Source of the DNA: Branchiostoma floridae
Taxonomy: Eukaryota; Chordata; Leptocardii; Amphioxiformes; Branchiostomatidae
Assembly (NCBI RefSeq): GCF_000003815.2
Contig: NC_049994.1
Span: 10,583,751-10,647,750 of the forward strand
DNA: 64,000 nucleotides
Direction of reading: 5' to 3'
This document shows positions 14,501-29,000 of this stretch, piece by piece; the stretch's first letter is position 1; each line of letters opens with the position of its first letter. Position numbers and translations under genes: made by a program. A model generated the notes under the pieces. That model saw only the letters and a list, made by a program, of their open reading frames with translations. It did not search any database and was not told the DNA's origin.

Positions 14501-17500
14501 TTTCGATTTTTGTATTTCTTCTCTTTATCGTCGAGTATAGGTCCTGTAGAATTTCCTTTTGTTGACTACTCTTTTCTAAACAGCTCTAAAACATTGGACC
14601 AACATTTTTGAAAGTACGGAGGTAAGAGTGTATTTTTTACATAAGGAGTGTGTACACAGGAAAAGGGTTTTAACACCGATTTACTTCGGTATTTTCATTT
14701 CTACTTTTTTTGTCAGGTTTCCAAATACTTCTAGATTATGTTTCAAAATAAATGTGTTTAAAATGTTGTGGAAATACAATACAACGGAAATGACAAATCA
14801 CAACCAGTAAACTGCTCGTTACTTTTTATTGATCATAGTTTGTTCTTTCTCGGTAACTGTTACATCAATTTTACGAGTAAATAACACTGCAGGAACAGAA
14901 CAACTAAACTCATGCCTCTAGGCCTACAATAAATTGTTAGTAGCAAAATCAATGGTCGATTTGTTTCAACTAAGTGCAGAATAAATTGTACATTGACTAG
15001 TAGAAAACATCGACTTATCCCTGAATCAATCCTTGAACCACAACCATATTTTTTTAAACGAGAAACATTTCAAAAGGACCAGAAAAAAAAACATTTCTTT
15101 CCGTATATAAACTGTATCTCTCTTGCGAACCAACACAGGCAATGGCTTGGAAAATATATAGATTATGCGCCATTGTAGTACCAATAGTATTGTAGTTTCT
15201 ATGATATTAATATTACATTGGAACATCTCATGACAAGCAATTGTATGATATCATCATTTGACAAGCAATCCTATGAAAAACCCACATGACAACCAATTGA
15301 AAAAATGAAGTGGGTAATTCAACGTTTGCACGAGAGGAAATTCGGCTCAATACGTGACATAGAACAGAATGGAAAATACATACACAGGTCTACAATAACA
15401 TTCATAACAACATAATCGGCTCATAAAAATTTCATCGTCCTACGAATAGTTTGGCAAGCTAACAATACATGTTGCTATAGAAAGAGCACTTCCACATATT
15501 CGTTCCCATTTCGTTACATTTATAACTGTTAGGCCAATGGGTTACAAAGTTAGTCAATTTTCTTACGCACCCAGTAACATAACTCTGTCCTCTAAAGCCA
15601 GCATAAGGCTTATACATTATAGCCTAACATAAGTTACCAATCTTCATTAAGAAATGTATGACAGTGCAATTATGCATTATGGAAAAACCATGTAGCGTAG
15701 AAACGCAATGGCTTTCTGGATAGACAGCCAGAGTGGCCATCTTGCAAAAAAAAAGCACTGAGCCAAATGCCATGCAGTATTATTACTAGAATGGCGCTTT
15801 TGAGTCGTGAAGACCATCTGTGAAGCTGTGCCTACAAAGTTGGATTTTTCTAATACTGTATCTGCAGGTGTACTAATGAATTATTTTCACACCACCAGTT
15901 TTTTTCTTCATGAATATTGTTGTGGAAAGGAACGGATCGATCGGAGAAATTGTAATCAAGTCGGGGTCGAAAGGTGTTATCACTATGAGATGGATTACGC
16001 CGTCTTCATTCCTGACTCAATATCGCCGTCGATTTCCACACACACACGCCATCCACTTCTCACCGGTCCTCCAAACATCCAAGGAAACTTCTGAAAGAAA
16101 GAAGAAAGAACGATATTGACACAGGAAAATGATAGAATATGTTGTTAGCAGGAAAACAGGCTTCGTACAAAGAATTAGTAGAGTAAAAGAAATCGTTTCT
16201 AGTGTAAATCGTAGTCTATTTTGCACCCTCCGACTGTCAAAAATATATTCCCCGCTAACCGTGTATGGCTAAGATGTATGGGGTGTGAATAACTGATCAG
16301 ATTTGTGTGATATTTCCCTCACCTTTAACAGTCACGTTTCATATTTCACGCTATGGCTTAGCGTAACTATCTTGTCACTTATGCTCAGGGGACCAACCGT
16401 CCTTGTCATGAGAATGCCTACAAGGTTAGTTTAAATACCCCAACGTAAACACTCCCAGTCAACAAAATTTCGCACCGTAATTGTAAAGGTGGGTTGGGGT
16501 TGAAAACAGACATGGTCGTCTGCAAATTTAGCCTATTTGAGGGAGATCTTGTCGGGAAGCATGCAAATGCCTGGAGGCGTGCAGGGGTTTATCTCGGCAG
16601 CGCAGATTTGCCTGTACTCCAATCTTGCATATTCTTTTTGACGTTTACAAAGGGATAGGGCGTGCGTGTGGTGAATCCGCTTGATTTTTGCTAAATGGAT
16701 TAGGGAGGGTAGAACTTTGATTTGACTTTAAACGTCCGCTGGCAACTTTCAGAACTTTTCTTATCCGCTAACGTCGTAACAAACTTCTGTGGAGTACTAG
16801 TACTAGTAGGGTAGGTCTCGTGGGTAGGTTTGATCAAAAAAGAACGTATCTTCTACGCACAAACTTTGGAGTTTGCCGAGTCCAGATGCCCTTTTCTTGA
16901 CAAGTAATCTGCTTGGAGGCCCGTAATTGAAGGAGAGGACTCTCGGTAGAAAAAAATCGATATTGTTTGAAGTGGTTGCTCGCAGAAGGTCAGCCAAAGT
17001 TCGCCCGCGATACGCTTTCATCTCCTGTGAGCGCTCGCTTCTTTTAATATTCTATAACTTCTACATTAGCCTGCTAATAGTTCAGCTATTGCACTGTACT
17101 AATCGTTTGTGTCAGCTTTTCTGTGCGCCGGTATGAGAGAAGTAATTGAGAAACCATCTCGCCATCACACTACGGACAAGCGGATTGAAAATGGTGGTGG
17201 GCCGGAGGGTTGTAGTTTGGAGTGATTATGTCGGAGTGAGGCCCTGCCTTAATGCACCTATTCCCCTCGGCTTTCACCAGTAACAACTTGTGAGTGAAAT
17301 GAAATCAAGGTAGCAATCTAGTGGGATGGGAAGGGGGATGCCGCCCGACTTCTAAATGCATCGCTAAGCCTGACTGGCATCCCTGGCCTTTCAAAGTAAA
17401 GCCCGTACCGGGCGCTGTGATCATGAGAAATGGCAATTTAAATTCACTACATTTTCATCCTTCTGTTCAGGTCGCGGGGCCCTCTGAACGAAAATGAGCG

Positions 17501-18332
17501 CGTTTTCTGTCAGGGTGAGAAAAGGTGAGGGTGTAGAGCTCGAGCTGAACGGCTGTAGGATGGTATATCTTCTGCTTCAGTGCCCGGGAATCTTTTCAGG
17601 CCCGCCGGCGAGCCCTCGCGAAGTGTCCCCTGTTTGACACTTTGGCAACGCGACCTTTTGCGAAGGGGGCAAGCATATTCCTTCTAGCGGAAAGGTCACC
17701 CAAAGTTTACCCGTATTTAAACCACTCATCCATCGAAATTTCCACATTAATTTTTAAAATCTTCATATTCGTAGCGGCGTCGTGACCCGGTGATCCGAGT
17801 CGAGGTGTTATTGGTATCCGGGAGTTCTAAATCCCTGCCAAGAAAAGTGAATTTTGGCCAACTTTGCTCGAGTTGTTTCTCTCCTCTGAACTTTCCCTCC
17901 TCGGGGGCCGTATTAGCATATCCATCGTTATGCCGCATTGTTGTGAAACTATTGTTCTCTAGGCGAGCAGAAAAATACGGCCGGCGCCCGCCTAGCATGT
18001 CACTGCACGTGAGTGCCACATAGTGCCTCATCAATCTCACTCCGTACCGCGGCTGTACCACCTCAGCTAGCGAGCTGCGCTTGGCGACACTCTCGGTAGA
18101 GGTTGTCTTCGCCACCGTACAGGAACCAACCTAAAAACCCAAGGGAAAATTTTCTCAACTCCACTCCGAAAATAAGCAAGGGAATTCAAACTCTGACCAC
18201 CAGTAATAAATTTCACCAGCCGGGGATCAAATTAAAAATGTGATAAATTATCTCATTTTTTTCTCGTGCTCGCAGGTGCTTTGGACAACTAATTATTGTG
18301 AAATGATCCGTGTCAGCTGGGCAATCTAGAGA

Positions 18333-18497
18333 NNNNNNNNNNNNNNNNNNNNNNNNNNNNNNNNNNNNNNNNNNNNNNNNNNNNNNNNNNNNNNNNNNNN
18401 NNNNNNNNNNNNNNNNNNNNNNNNNNNNNNNNNNNNNNNNNNNNNNNNNNNNNNNNNNNNNNNNNNNNNNNNNNNNNNNNNNNNNNNNNNNNNNNNN
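18333..18497. other. Assembly gap (165 N)
   Basis: The bases are undetermined, so any motif or exon here is invisible. Open frames reported across it are meaningless. Confidence 0.99.
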
Positions 18498-20217
18498 CCC
18501 GCGGAAATAGGTTGCAATTGCCGCGCACGGGGAGTTGTGGCAAGGCTAGTAATAAGGCCAACATGCATTCTCAAGTGTCGGGAGGGCGCTGCGAGCGGCA
18601 ATAACTCCCGAGGAAAGGGGCTCAGAACGCAACAAAGCGCGTCCGCTCTTACCTGCCCTTCGGTATTACACACTCTATAGGACTGTCTCTTTTTCTAGCA
18701 CTCTGTTGACTTACGATATCACTTGTTTGAAAACCCTCAAGAGAGCTATATAAATTTTCTACAGCTCCAAACCCAACACTTCACTCTGACCTCTGACTAC
18801 CAAGTCTGGCCCGGTGCCCAGAAAAACTCTCTCCAAGTCTTACGATTTTTTAAAACTTGAAAGTTGAGAGCATTAGACGCCACTTTTATTCTCACCGCGT
18901 TCCGTACCGGCTGCCGACAACTTCATGGGCCGTTTGTAGCTTCAGAGTGATTTTTCGTTGTCGGCAAAGTCTGTGCCTGGTGAGTTCTGAACTCCGTATC
19001 CAAATCGCTACGCTTGGAAGAGAGGGCGCGCTTACCACTCCAATGCACGCACCAATTTCGTTTCACTCGCATCAGAGGATTTTTCTATTACGATCACTGC
19101 GCTTCAACCTTTCCCAATTAAGACCCGCCACCCCGTTTTAAAGCCCCCAAATATAGATAAGGAATGTAAATGGAAAACTTGTTAGGGCTCATAATGCCTT
19201 TGATGGATTAATTATGAAGCTGGCAAAGTTTTCCCGCCACCCGAACTTCCGCGTGTCAGTGACTGATGAATGGGGTACCTTTCCCTTTTTGTTTGAATTT
19301 ATGGCAAATTGAGAGAGGTGAATGTTTTAATGATAAGGTTAAGTAGCGAACGCGGCCTTTGTAATATTTCATTCCAAGCCCGATGCGAGTGGCACCTGTG
19401 TATTGTATACAACTATTTAAACTATAATTGAGTGTTAAAAAGGAACGGAAATCTTTACCGTTCTTGAGGTCGTGTCAGAATTGACATGTTTGATAAGTTG
19501 GGGACTGAGCGCAGCTCGTCAGACCTGGTCAAAGGTTATTTATACAGAGATGCTGTTCGCTTTTCCGTCAGAACTGTCAATCACTCGGAGCTGTGTCCGG
19601 ATTCAAGGTTAGATCTATGGGGTCAGGTCAGAGGATTGATCCCCGGTGTCACCCCCTCCCTGTGTCCCCCTTCTAACAACCCCCTCCCTCTTACACAACA
19701 AACAAAAACAACAACAAGTCAACAAAGTTGCGTCCATTTAATTTAGTCCGCTCACGTGACACGTGAATTCTTCTGACCCGGTCTGTATTGGATGACAGGG
19801 GTTAGTAATTAAGGCCCTCTCTACCCGGCTGTGACACTGAGAGGGATCCAACTGCCCACTAACAACAAAGGAAAACGGCCTTCCACTACCCTGCGGTTTG
19901 TTCGCGAATGTTGATCGCTCGGCGGGAAAAAAAGGTGAGTGGGTTGAACTAGATGATAAGAGCGAGCCGACGGTTGGTTGAAGGCCTTGACGGGTCGGAA
20001 GATAAATGTGGTGTTGTCGGAAACACTAGATGCCGAGAGCCTACCGGCGTGACACCTTGCGCTAAGTTTCGCTGCACGCGTGCGAGCAGCTGACCCAAGT
20101 TATTGCACTCCACATTTATCATGTCCTTCAATTGTTTCGCCACACTCCAACTAGCAATATATCATTGGCAATAGCACCCCGATCCTTCCCTAACTATCTC
20201 CTCAACCCGAGCTAAAA

Positions 20218-20230
20218 AGTTCATAGTTCA
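20218..20230 (+). promoter_or_regulatory. DR1 nuclear-receptor repeat
   Basis: AGTTCA-T-AGTTCA is an exact direct repeat of the RGKTCA half-site with one base between. DR1 repeats are typical of RXR homodimers, HNF4, COUP-TF and RAR/RXR. Which factor binds cannot be told from sequence. Confidence 0.35.
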
Positions 20231-23091
20231 AAGATATAGTGACCCGAGCGAGTGGAGCCGAGTAGTTGACTCGGCTGCAGTTTGTTTTCGGCCCTCCGAG
20301 TCAACAGAGTTTGATAGCTGGTTCCATCCATCACAGAGTCACGGTTCCCAACTCTAACTTTGCTCCGAACTTGGGCCCTTCTGAAATATACATGACGTCT
20401 GAGGAGAAATTGACAGAGACGTAGTTTTCGTTTGTGGTAGGCAGTCGTCTGTGAAGCTCGCTAACGCGTTGATTATCTCCTCAACCTCTCGTCACTTTCA
20501 GACAAGCAATACGAACTAATTTTCCCCTCAAATAAAATGCACGTTTTCCGACCGACCCTGGCCTCTAAGCTAATATCCTCCGACGGATTTCATTACAATT
20601 GAGTTAGGGGTTTTTTTTTTAGATTGTTCTTGGTTTTATGAAAGCCGGTTCGTTACAGGAAGTCGGGGGAGATGTGTCGAGGGAGTAGCGCTGCCAGGGT
20701 TGGAAAATTTGGCGATGTAGCCGCTAACATGTCTTCAATTATTTATTGCCTTGGAGCCCGCATGACCCTTCCATAATCCCAAACCTTATAACACAACATA
20801 TTAGACGGCTGGAACGGAATATAAGTGTCTTCCCCGCTTTGAAAGGCCTTCTTGAAATGGTAACAAATTCCTCTCACGAAATCGCCCTGTCCATCACTTC
20901 GTTTCTAATATTCTTCACTGCTTAACTAATAATTGTGCCCTGACTCTCGCAACGACGTTTTTATGTCCTAAAGTCATAATTGAGGAATAGAAGATTTTAT
21001 CCTTTCAGGATATATTAAGATTATTCTTAAATTATTAATCTAAAATATTACAGCTAGACACTCAGTAAAACAAGTTATCAAAACTGCAAACTAATTGAGT
21101 TTTTAGTTACGTTAAGTTTGTGTTGAAATGAAAAGTTTGCCGTTGTCGGTTGGGGACCGAAGTTTCTAAATTGTCCCCAACGCTGGTTTGGCAGCCAACA
21201 GATCAAGAATGATTGAATACTTTCTTCTTTGTGTTTTCTAAGTTCCTCCTCCTTATTTCCAAAGAGATTTCCTTCTGTACAAGTTCAGCTGCACCCGAAT
21301 AGCTAGCAAGTCTAATCCTTGTCTCAGAAGCTCTTCAGGCTTTCTGTAGTCCATTAGAAGGGATATCTCCGCTCTCAGAAGTATATCAGAGGTAAAACTA
21401 GACGTATTATCACAAGTTCAATTTTACACAAAGGACGAGTCAGCGTTAACTTTTTGCTGAACTCCCCGCCAGCTTGTTCCCAAACTCGGCGTTGGAAGTG
21501 ACCTTTCTGTCCCATCCTTGGCCTTGTGTGTAGAGGGAACAATGACCCTGTTTTCTGCGCCATTTTTCGTCGTTTCAAAGCACGGAGAGCGTTTGATTGG
21601 ATTATCTAAATTCGCGAACAAAAACCCGCCATAATGATATCACGGTGCGCCGTTGCACTTGCAGCGCTATGAAATTTACGGCGACTGTTGGAGAGGAGAC
21701 TTTGCATCCGTAATGACCCCGTAGTGAACAGGTTTAGCGGTGTATCTTTTTAAAAGGGGTTGCGAGCCCTTCTCTGTTCCCTTCTGACTGGAGATCATTT
21801 GACAGAAAGTCAATTTAGCTCGCCGTATTTATCGCTCCCGCTCTCCCGCACAGGCCACAAGTTGCCTGTCAACGAAATTTCTTTGACTGGAAGAGCAGAG
21901 TGGAAGTCCAACCGTCTGTTACTTTCCACGGTAGCCTATCTAAACCCTGACTACAAAGAAACATGAAGTTAGCGATTCAACCATTGCCAAATTCCTATTT
22001 CACGCGCCTGACCTTCTATTCTTTTGTTGTGTCGGCCTGGATGCGTCAGAAGGGGCAAATTTTCTGTCAAACTAAAAGGATAAAGCAATAGCTGTCGTTA
22101 CTTGATGTGCGGGTAGATCTATCTTGCTCGCAGCTACATGAGAAATAAATAAAGCAGACGGCCGTTGACGGCTAGTTCTCGGGCGAGGAGATATGAAAAT
22201 ATTACTTATGTTTTGCGGGCATGTAGCTGCGGCGGTGTTTTCGCTCTATGAAAGTCGGATTTTTCCTCCACTCCCTTCAGCTATGGAGATGTGTATCATT
22301 GCCTTTTCATGATGAAATATTCCAGCGATATTAGATATGTCACGTACGTTGAAATCACGAGGGATCTGATCTTATATTTCTCGGGCTACGGTTCGGTTTT
22401 GTGAACCTCGTGTTTTTCTGACAAGCAGCCAGCAGCGATCTACGGGACCCCCGGGCCTGGGGATCTCATTATCTCGCTGTGTTTCAGCCCGGCTAGATTG
22501 AGAAAACTACTGACGTTATTTTTTTCATTAAATCCGGATTAATATGGAGGATATCCCCAGCTTACAATACAATCTCTCCCCCATTCTTTTGACGCTGAAA
22601 ATTAGGTAGAAAAAGGCTGAAGATGTTATCTTACGTAAGAACTAAAAAGCCCGCGGTGGAGCCTATACAATATGTAAGATTTATTCATTCGGGGCTTGTA
22701 AATATGGGTGAAAAAAGCTAGGAATACTGAATATCGCGGAATAGGGTAGCAGTTAAAGACTACATATTCATCCGAAGCAAGTGTAATGTTACTTGTGGGT
22801 TTTATGTGCTGTTTTAGAGATAGTTCGTTTGTTTTGAAATGGTGCATAGTGTAGGGAGGGAGGGCATGTAGCCAGCGGGTGTTCCCCTCGCACAATACAA
22901 CCAGAAATCGCGTCATCTGTCCCGTTTATACCGCACAATTCCAGTCATTTCTGCACCCTAAAGTGTCAGTTTCCACAGCACTCGTACCTGCCCATTTCCT
23001 AGGAGTATGGTCTGACACAAAAACTCCATTTATGGTGCTGAAATCGTTGGAAAATTGATAGAAAGGGCTGCCTATTTCCACTGTCAATCCG

Positions 23092-23108
23092 TGACCTCAT
23101 TTTCACCC
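23092..23108 (-). promoter_or_regulatory. Relaxed DR5 (retinoic-acid-type) element
   Basis: Read on the - strand this is GGGTGA-N5-AGGTCA. One half-site is canonical and the other has G in place of C at position 5, a variant accepted in the relaxed RGKTSA consensus. Possible RAR/RXR site, weaker than those at 29400 and 43727. Confidence 0.3.
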
Positions 23109-23304
23109 GAACGCTTTCAAAGCCTCTGACAACCAGTAATTTATACAAAACCACGTCTTTCTTTTCTAAGATATGGGAAAAATTTCTATTTCCTTAATAT
23201 CTGTAATTTGTGTAGAATTTTGAGTGCGTTTTTAAAAGGTTTCAAACTTGGGAATTGCTTTATTTTGATTTTCTTAAAACCATTGCGTTGGAAGTGGAAC
23301 ATAT

Positions 23305-23314
23305 TGATGGATCG
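23305..23314 (+). promoter_or_regulatory. PBX-HOX type site TGATGGATCG
   Basis: TGATGGATCG fits TGATNNAT, the composite preferred by PBX with anterior Hox proteins such as Hox1. Motif match only; an 8-mer of this kind is expected a few times by chance in this window. Confidence 0.25.
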
Positions 23315-25996
23315 TTACGATAATATCCGTAATTTCTCCCCATAAATCTACCTCGCTGTGCAGAATTTACTATTTATTTTATCAGTAGTTGCGCAGATTA
23401 ATTGTTGCCGTTTGGTTCATGATAAACGATTTGTTTTGATTTTTGCAGAATTGCGACCTTGGTTTTGAGACAGCCATGTCAAAACATGGCTTCCTTTGTT
23501 TTTATTCTATTAACCCCGTAAACGATTTCTTCCTAATTTTAACGAGGAAAAACATCTTTTCGGTTTCAAAATATTCTATATATATTATGCCTTAAGCTTA
23601 GTGTATGTTCTTCCTAAGAAAGCATTTTTTAATGTTATTTTACACACCCTATGCCTGCCATTGTTTAGAAGAATACAACTGGTGCCCCCGTGCTATTCTA
23701 TTCACAAAACAACTGAGTTTTTTTGTTTGTCTCACCCAAAATGTTGCCCTCTATGTTTTAGAGTTAAAAATGCCGTCGTTGTGTTTCTAAAAACTGTTTA
23801 CATTATACACTCAACTCGGTGTCAAGTGTTGAACACCAGAGGTGAAAGTTGTAGTGTTTTATTGTGACGTGTATGATGAAGTGTGTGAAGCTTTTAACTC
23901 TGCCACTCTGGTGAGCTTCGGTAGTTGAAGAGGACTTGTACACAAAACGTGTTTCATATCTGTCATACAGAGCCTAGCCTGGTTTAATCAAGATGAAACC
24001 TACACTACCAATGGAACGAAAACTTGCCAAGGCCAGGCGTTAAGCCTTGGTTATCGTCTAAAACTGGCTTGTTGGGTGTTTATGTTTAATCCCTTGGCTT
24101 CTTCGCGCCCAAGGTTGGCTCTCAGCTGTCCAACAAGACGTCGAATCGTTGAAAGAGGATATTTGTCCTTTGACCTCTATTCTCACAAAAGGTCGAAGCG
24201 GCCATGTTTGTTGTAAAGTCAACCCAGAAGTGTTGTGCTCCCTTTTAAAGTGTACAAATCTCTCCGTTTCCGACTCGAGAATTATTCCCAAACGTGGCAC
24301 AGACGCTGCAACCCCTTTTAAGCTGCAGCAGAGTACCTTTTCCTGCCACTTAAACCATTTAAGTCGCTTCTATTCCCCTCGCTATTGTGGCACCAAACGG
24401 TAGCCTAACGAACAGTCAAAGCTACAAGACCATTTTAGCACCTAACAATAGCGGTTAGAACCCCCGGCTCAAAGTCAAGATTATGTACAAATCCTAAGAT
24501 TGGGGTGCGTGTGTGCGACGTGTCACACAATAGGCACATAGCCGTGAAAAATAGCCCCCCTCTCCTAGTTTGACAAGAGCTAGTTAGGTAGCTGGCATGA
24601 CACCACTGCCTGCATGTAAGAAAGGGAAGTAACAATGAAGGTAAACTTGGCTATGACTTGGTGATTATTAGGTAAAGGCGAGAACACACATCTGTTATTT
24701 TTGAAAACCACTCCACCGTGTGTTTTGTTTTGTGTCCGGTTTTGTGGTGATAATTCCAGCAATCCGGTTTCAAATCTCCTTGTAAAGCTCCTGGATTTGG
24801 ACAAGAAAACCCTCAAAATAAAGCTAATTATTTTGTCCTTCTACCATTTTTGGGCTTTACTGAGATAAGGCACAGTAAGGCAGGTGCGGTTTTATCCGCT
24901 CAAGGGATGAATAAAAATTCAAAGATCCAAAAACAACAAACATTTGCATACACGCGGCAAGGATAGTATTGTTCGCGTAAGTGTGTACTACCATTATTAA
25001 ATCCAGACGGGACGCTACCCGACAAAAAACACAACGATGTCCTTGGATTGTAGCGGTGAAAATATTTTATTTGTTTAGCTGAGAGAGGTGGCGTTACGGA
25101 TTAGGTCAGGGGTTTAGGAAAGTATCTGACTAAATTTTCTGGCGGGCTGTCTGAGTAATTTGTACGGCGCAATGGTGGAAGGATCCCCTGACTTTTAAGG
25201 TAACTGTTCGGTACTTCCTTGACTAACTAACCCTGTACAAAACTACAACAACTAACTCAATTTACAGCACAACTTTAGACGAACGTAAGAGTTCCTGAAC
25301 TTTGTTGTTGATTGGAAAAGTCATTGTACGATGGTAGAGAGTTCAACAAAAGGGCACCGCATAGCTGGGAGCGGTTGTGGGTGTTTTTAACCGGACTGGC
25401 CCCCGGGCCCAAAACAACCGCCGTTTTAGCGCGTCAGTCCCAACAACTCCAACCAAATCCCGCCATGGCCTTATGACCCGTGCCCGTGAATCTTTCCCAG
25501 CCCTGGCGAAGGTTGGTCCCGCTGCCTTTTTTGTTTCTGTTATTTTTTTTATAAGCTTCTCTCCTGGCTAAATTGTGTTATTTCGATTTCTACTGACCTG
25601 AGTACGACCTCTGCGGTGCCGTTGGGGATCGGTACCCGTCCTCTCGGCGCGACCAGCGGAATAATGAAGCTACTGGTCTGTTCGAGACGCAAAACCTTCC
25701 GCCATCGCTCTCTCAAACCCCGCTGCGGACTTCCAATCGCGTTCAAACCGTCACATCTTGTCACTTTACCCTCAAAACGTCACACAAATGTCCCAACTGC
25801 TAGGTTCTACCAACACGGAGACTTGTACACAGCCCGGGCTAATAACATGTTTATTGCGAGTCCCAGAGAAACGACTGAGGTGAAAGAATGGTCAAAACCA
25901 CGTGAACACAACATGATATATGGCTTTATTGCCGTCCCTCTGTTTTGCCGTCGACAGTTCGGCTTCTTTCATTTTTTAACTGATGAGTCTGTGGCG

Positions 25997-26010
25997 GTGA
26001 CAGTTGTCAC
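25997..26010. promoter_or_regulatory. Palindromic TGACA/TGTCA dimer site
   Basis: GTGACAGTTGTCAC places TGACA and TGTCA two bases apart as a near-perfect palindrome. This is close to the dimer site (TGACAGSTGTCA) known for TGIF/MEIS/PREP TALE proteins. Binding is inferred. Confidence 0.35.
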
Positions 26011-29000
26011 GACAGCGGGTTGTGTAGGGTAGGTTAGGAAAGACTTGTGAAATGGCTGTCTCTGAAGTAAATTCGATTTTCTGCAGAACGGGTTTGCGAA
26101 ATGTCGCCCGACTACGGCGATGAATGGAGTGCGATCGCTTCACTGACTCTGGGGTCAACCCAGGGGCACGCAGCAACTTTTCCTCACATTATTCTTCTAC
26201 TTATCACTTAAAGTCGTTGGCTTTTTCACGGATTCTTATTTTCATATTCCTTTAGATCATAATAAGTTAGAAAATGAGTCTTCTCTGATGATTTAGCTCG
26301 TCGTTGTGTAAGCATGACATCAAGGATTGGTTTCATAATGAATGATGTCCCGTGCCGACATTTTGTGACAAATTGTTTTTTACCCTCAACTCGAACTACC
26401 ACACTTTTTAGCTGCCCAACAAAATACGTGGCACATTTACCCCGTTCAATTCCCTGTCTACTGTAAGGTCACATTAAACAGTTACAAACGTGCTCTTTTA
26501 GCTGTGAACTCGGAACCTTTTAGAAAATAGTTCATTTCGAGGTTGGGTTGTGTGTTTCTGTGCGTGAATCCGTGCCCTCCCTCTTGTAATCCTAGGTTAT
26601 CGAATCCTGGCGACTCGGCGGCTTTACATACTCCTTTCCCGCATATTTCCTCTGCTCTATCTGCCAAACAGACAATCTATTCAATAAGAACCTGGAGGTA
26701 AAGCGCGATGGATCACGGAGGTGACAGTTCCCTTTCTGTGGAGGAATCTCTCCAACTGTAGCGGTGACCGGGTCGCGGAGAGTTCACCGTACCGAGGCGT
26801 TAGATTCTGCGCCTTCTTGTGACTTCCCCGTACCCTTCCCCCATCCCTCAACTCTTTTTATTTCACACTTCCTTACCCAAGGACGCAGCCGTGAACGATT
26901 CTAACATCTGTAACACTTTCAAACGTAGCTACCAGCTATAACGGCATATGTAGAAAAGACAGACAAATAATTCACATTATGTCAGCGAACGCTGCTCTTT
27001 TAATTGGACATACTCATAGCTTAACAGTCTTGGTTTTATCAAAATCCTAAGGTGCAGAAATCAACAAGCAATGATCGATAGGGTTTAGTGGGGAAAAAGT
27101 CTGGCTGTTACGAAAATCGTTTATTCTCAATTTTCAGTCCAAACTGGTCAATATGCGGTGTTCTATTGTACCGTCTGTGCGCTCTCAGGGCGATAAATGC
27201 TCATTACGAAAGATGGGGTCGTAATGATCTATTTTATTTCCTCAAAATTACAATCGTAAACACGTTTAGGAAAGCAGCAAGGCCGCGTGGTAAGTGTACA
27301 GGGGTTTGATTGAAATCTACACTATAATTAACAGATAGGACTACAATAGGAACGAGTGTTGTTGCGGTGGAACATATTCTCGCGTCACTGGATTTGTTCG
27401 CTATCTTCCATTCTCTTCCCGTACTCGGAGTTATAAATTCACCACTGCAATCCACATCCTTTTTCCTGTAGCATAAAAATGCAGAAGAAATGGAATCAAG
27501 AGGTTAGAAGTGATATCAAAACAGACAATTCTTTCCTCCTGACGAAAACCCTGGTGCCTTATTTACGGGAGATTTTCGTACATCCATCTTCTTTCTCGAC
27601 AGTTGGTTTGTTATATTCGGAGATCAAAAAACTGCTGTCATGATTCGCGCTCCCCTAACCCTTTGCTAACGAAGCGACCGAGATAATGTGCCTCAATCAG
27701 AAGTGGGATGATTATTTTGTCAAGTTTGATACGTCTACTTCGATGTTGTTAGGCGGTGGAGAAGATACGATTCCTTTGGTGTGCTAAATAGTGTTCAACG
27801 GATGGAATTGAATGATAAATCGGTGCACAGAACAATTTTGCCCCTGCCAACCTTCCTGTCTTGCTGCATGATGAGGTGGGGATATAATAGGGGTACATTC
27901 AGCGTTCTTTAATTTGTCCAACTGGCTTGTCAAACCTCAAACGGAAACGACTTGTCAAAACTGTGGAACACTGACAATGTCAAGTACACGAAATAAGAAA
28001 GAGGTTTGGGTAGAAAGAACTCAGCAAAAAACAGCGCTTAAATTTATCCTTCGTTTACTGACAACATCTAAAACAAAACTGTCACGTAAATTTTGTTCTC
28101 AACGATTTTATCTTGCTATTTTAACACCGGGAACGGATAGACAGAATTTACGGGGGTTATTTCTCTAATCCTGACCGCGAATTTTAACACTACGGAAATC
28201 CATTTTAACACTGTTAAACAAAAGAATTAGCCGTCTATTTTACGATCGTATTTTTTCATGCTGTTTAATCAAAAACAATGAAATATGTTTGATTATCTGA
28301 TATTTTCTGTTTCCTGAGGCAAAGTGTTAAAGTTTGGATGATGAATGACTGGGGGAAAAGAACTAAGTATAATAAATTGCTCTGACAAGCGAGAGACGCA
28401 CACTAACAGCAGGATCACCAACGTTCCAATTATTACAAATAACCCGCTTGTCAATCCGCTAACACTTCGGATTATCTACCGTGATGTCATCATATTTTAT
28501 CCTATACTTCTCATGATAACAGCATGTATGATTCGATTATTACATAGATTCATCTATATTACCCGTGTGTTGGAACAAATGTTTAATGGGGAAAAAACAC
28601 AGGATATATCTTGTTGAAAACAAGAATTAAATCATTTTGTAAACATTTCTATCCGAACGTTTCAGCGCATGCTGTTCGCTCTAATTCTAGGTTTGTTGCT
28701 GAAGTTTTTAGTTCAATATTGTGATTTTTCGATGCCAAAATCAAACGTAAACAAAGCACACATGGCTGAAGGTTTGACTACAAAACTTGATTAATGGACA
28801 GCAAGTCACAACGATGCCCCTGCCGCCCCTGAAACAGACAAATGTTACGACCTGTCTGCCTCTCTATACAGAGCTTCTTAAAAAGGGAGAAATTGTGTAG
28901 CAAGAACGTGATACTCTAGGCTTTTCTTCAAGCCTGTTGTGAAAGTAATATTGCTACAAGATTGGGGGGAAACACGGGTCATGGCGGTTGAGGGAATAGT

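Larger units (their letters stand above)
1..18332. other. Intergenic DNA, 5' of Hox3 (left part)
   Basis: No protein gene is recognisable here. Open frames are short, lack domains and look like chance reading of non-coding DNA. The stretch holds a promoter-like element at 1526-1616, a CpG-richer patch near 1860-2040, simple repeats near 3193-3263 and 11538-11557, YY1-like sites (316-323, 2846-2856, 9731-9741, 15735-15744) and ten copies of the heptamer TTGACAG or its complement (472, 2479, 3873, 4275, 4734, 8816, 9715, 10414, 13850, 16234). From the gene order it should lie between Hox4 (off the left edge) and Hox3; that placement is inferred. Confidence 0.7.

Noticed and set aside
17747-18115. 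122-codon open frame on the - strand next to the first assembly gap
   Set aside because: No recognisable motif; overlapping frames on the other strand are equally long, typical of chance in moderately GC-rich DNA.
25976-26020. CTGATGAG followed by a good hairpin, resembling a hammerhead ribozyme core
   Set aside because: The obligatory GAAA after stem II is absent (CGGG follows), so no hammerhead core can form.
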